DNA of 15,329 bases from an uncultured Oscillospiraceae bacterium (GTDB taxonomy: Bacteria > Bacillota > Clostridia > Oscillospirales > Oscillospiraceae): contig CAAEKI010000105.1 of assembly GCA_900756495.1 (NCBI GenBank), forward strand, positions 1 to 15,329. The letters are read 5' to 3'. Of the stretch, positions 14,827 to 15,329 are shown piece by piece; the stretch's first letter is position 1; each line of letters starts with the position of its first letter. The position numbers and the translations under genes were made by a program. The notes beneath the pieces are model-generated. The model worked only from the letters and a program-made list of their open reading frames with translations, had not been told where the DNA came from and did not search any database.

Positions 14827-15157
14827 GAGCCCGTTTGAAAACTTCGATATTGTGTGTAAAGTGCCAAGATGATAAAATGAAGCACATGAAAAGACATGAA
14901 ATCAGCGAAAAGCAATGGAATAGGATCAAGAATTTATTCCCGCCTGAAAAGAAGCCGTAAGGAGAAAAAGCAACCGTGAAATGCTCAGCACAGCTCTGTA
15001 TTGGCTGAACACCGGATTCCATGGCGGGATCTGCCGGAGCGGTTCAGGCCATGGCAGAGTGTATACAGCCGCTTCCGGGCCTGAACAAAAGCCGGGGTAT
15101 GGGAAGATATCCTCACAGCCCTGAGTTTGGTTACTTTGATGGCTTTCAAACAGACTC
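14827..15157 (+). mobile_element. MITE-like IS5-family derivative, copy 2 (inverted relative to copy 1)
   Basis: A 331-bp element with terminal inverted repeats GAGCCCGTTTGAAA (14827-14840) and TTTCAAACAGACTC (15144-15157), matching at 12 of 14 positions. The plus strand starts a transposase N-terminus, MKRHEISEKQWNRIKNLFPP, which stops at a TAA after EKKP. It continues in a shifted frame as KSNREMLSTALYWLNTG and in another as IPWRDLPERF. The transposase is then cut and joined to the right repeat, exactly as in copy 1 at 3588-3865. Long stretches are nearly identical to copy 1 (only 3 differences over the 65 bp beginning GAAATGCTCA). No target duplication is evident (ATTA on the left, TGGG on the right). 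Confidence 0.75.
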
Positions 15158-15328
15158 TGGGGGGAGAGAGAGTACCTCGTAGTCCTGGTTTAGAAGATCG
15201 GCGCACAGCAGCTTGCCTGCCAGGGGGGAATCCCGGCCGCACAGGAGCTTTACCGCCTCGGAGGCCTGGAGGGCGGCGCACAGGGCGGGGGTGAATGCCA
15301 GGCTGCTCTTGTCGCCGGCCGCCGGCTC
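15146..15328 (-). CDS. ThiF/MoeB/HesA-family adenylyltransferase, C-terminal part
   Basis: 60 codons are visible, and the 5' end lies beyond the window. The segment AFTPALCAALQASEAVKLL, then GRDSPLAGKLLCADLLNQDY, matches the C-terminal part of E1-like enzymes that adenylate the C-terminus of sulfur-carrier proteins (ThiS, MoaD and relatives). The family core usually reads P-x-x-G-x-x-x-A-x-QA-x-EA-x-K-x-L followed by L-x-G-x-L-L-x-x-D. The protein ends LSLPPESV, with the TGA at 15148-15146 inside the right terminal repeat of the mobile element. The zinc-binding CxxC tail typical of MoeB and ThiF is absent, so the end may have been trimmed by the insertion or the protein may be a tail-less subtype. 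Which carrier it serves cannot be told. Confidence 0.7.
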   Translation of the reverse strand, partial: EPAAGDKSSLAFTPALCAALQASEAVKLLCGRDSPLAGKLLCADLLNQDYEVLSLPPESV

Positions 15329-15329
15329 C

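Noticed and set aside
3588..15157. Active composite transposon
   Set aside because: Neither copy keeps the catalytic part of a transposase, both are frameshifted, and no target-site duplication was found. Only bracketing by inverted relics is supported.
1..15329. CRISPR array or phage genes
   Set aside because: No regularly spaced repeats and no phage structural or integrase genes were seen on either strand.

Overview
The window looks like chromosome from a GC-rich anaerobic member of the Clostridia, probably an Oscillospiraceae-type gut bacterium. That placement is inference. It rests on the pairing of Mini-ribonuclease III with RqcH, AGGAGG-type ribosome binding sites throughout, an oxygen-sensitive style of metabolism (Fe-S and molybdopterin enzymes) and GC-rich codon use. 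No rRNA, intact tRNA or CRISPR array was seen.

Left block (1-3415) is ordinary housekeeping chromosome. A manganese-type superoxide dismutase is read leftward off the edge. Divergent from it, a rightward run holds Mini-RNase III, the ribosome quality control factor RqcH and an OmpR/PhoB-type response regulator, packed with 3 nt and then 0 nt between genes. No histidine kinase follows the regulator.

A first non-coding stretch (3416-4270) holds a 278-bp decayed IS5-derived miniature element, a tRNA 3'-end-like fragment and strong hairpin terminators. A second, 331-bp copy of the same element lies at 14827-15157 in the opposite orientation. The two copies share the same internal deletion junction and the same frameshift, so they belong to one MITE-like family. 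They bracket about 11 kb.

Between them sits a leftward catabolic locus. A CdaR/PucR-type regulator (14477-13263) ends in a clear terminator. A seven-gene operon (13051-4271) follows: an opine-dehydrogenase-family enzyme, an anion permease, a NirB-like FAD/NAD oxidoreductase, a DMSO-reductase-family molybdoenzyme, a four-cluster ferredoxin subunit, a divergent MmgE/PrpD protein and a two-cysteine Asp/Glu racemase or maleate-isomerase family enzyme. Gaps or overlaps are short and the operon ends in hairpins. My reading is a self-contained, inducible pathway for a carboxylated, probably chiral, substrate. The permease would import it, lyase/isomerase/dehydrogenase steps would process it, and a soluble cytoplasmic molybdoenzyme would exchange electrons with NAD(P)H through the ferredoxin and flavoprotein. 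I cannot name the substrate from sequence. This locus is the best candidate for an undescribed system.

Right edge (15146-15328) is the C-terminal part of a ThiF/MoeB/HesA-type adenylyltransferase read leftward. Its stop codon lies inside the terminal repeat of the right-hand mobile element.
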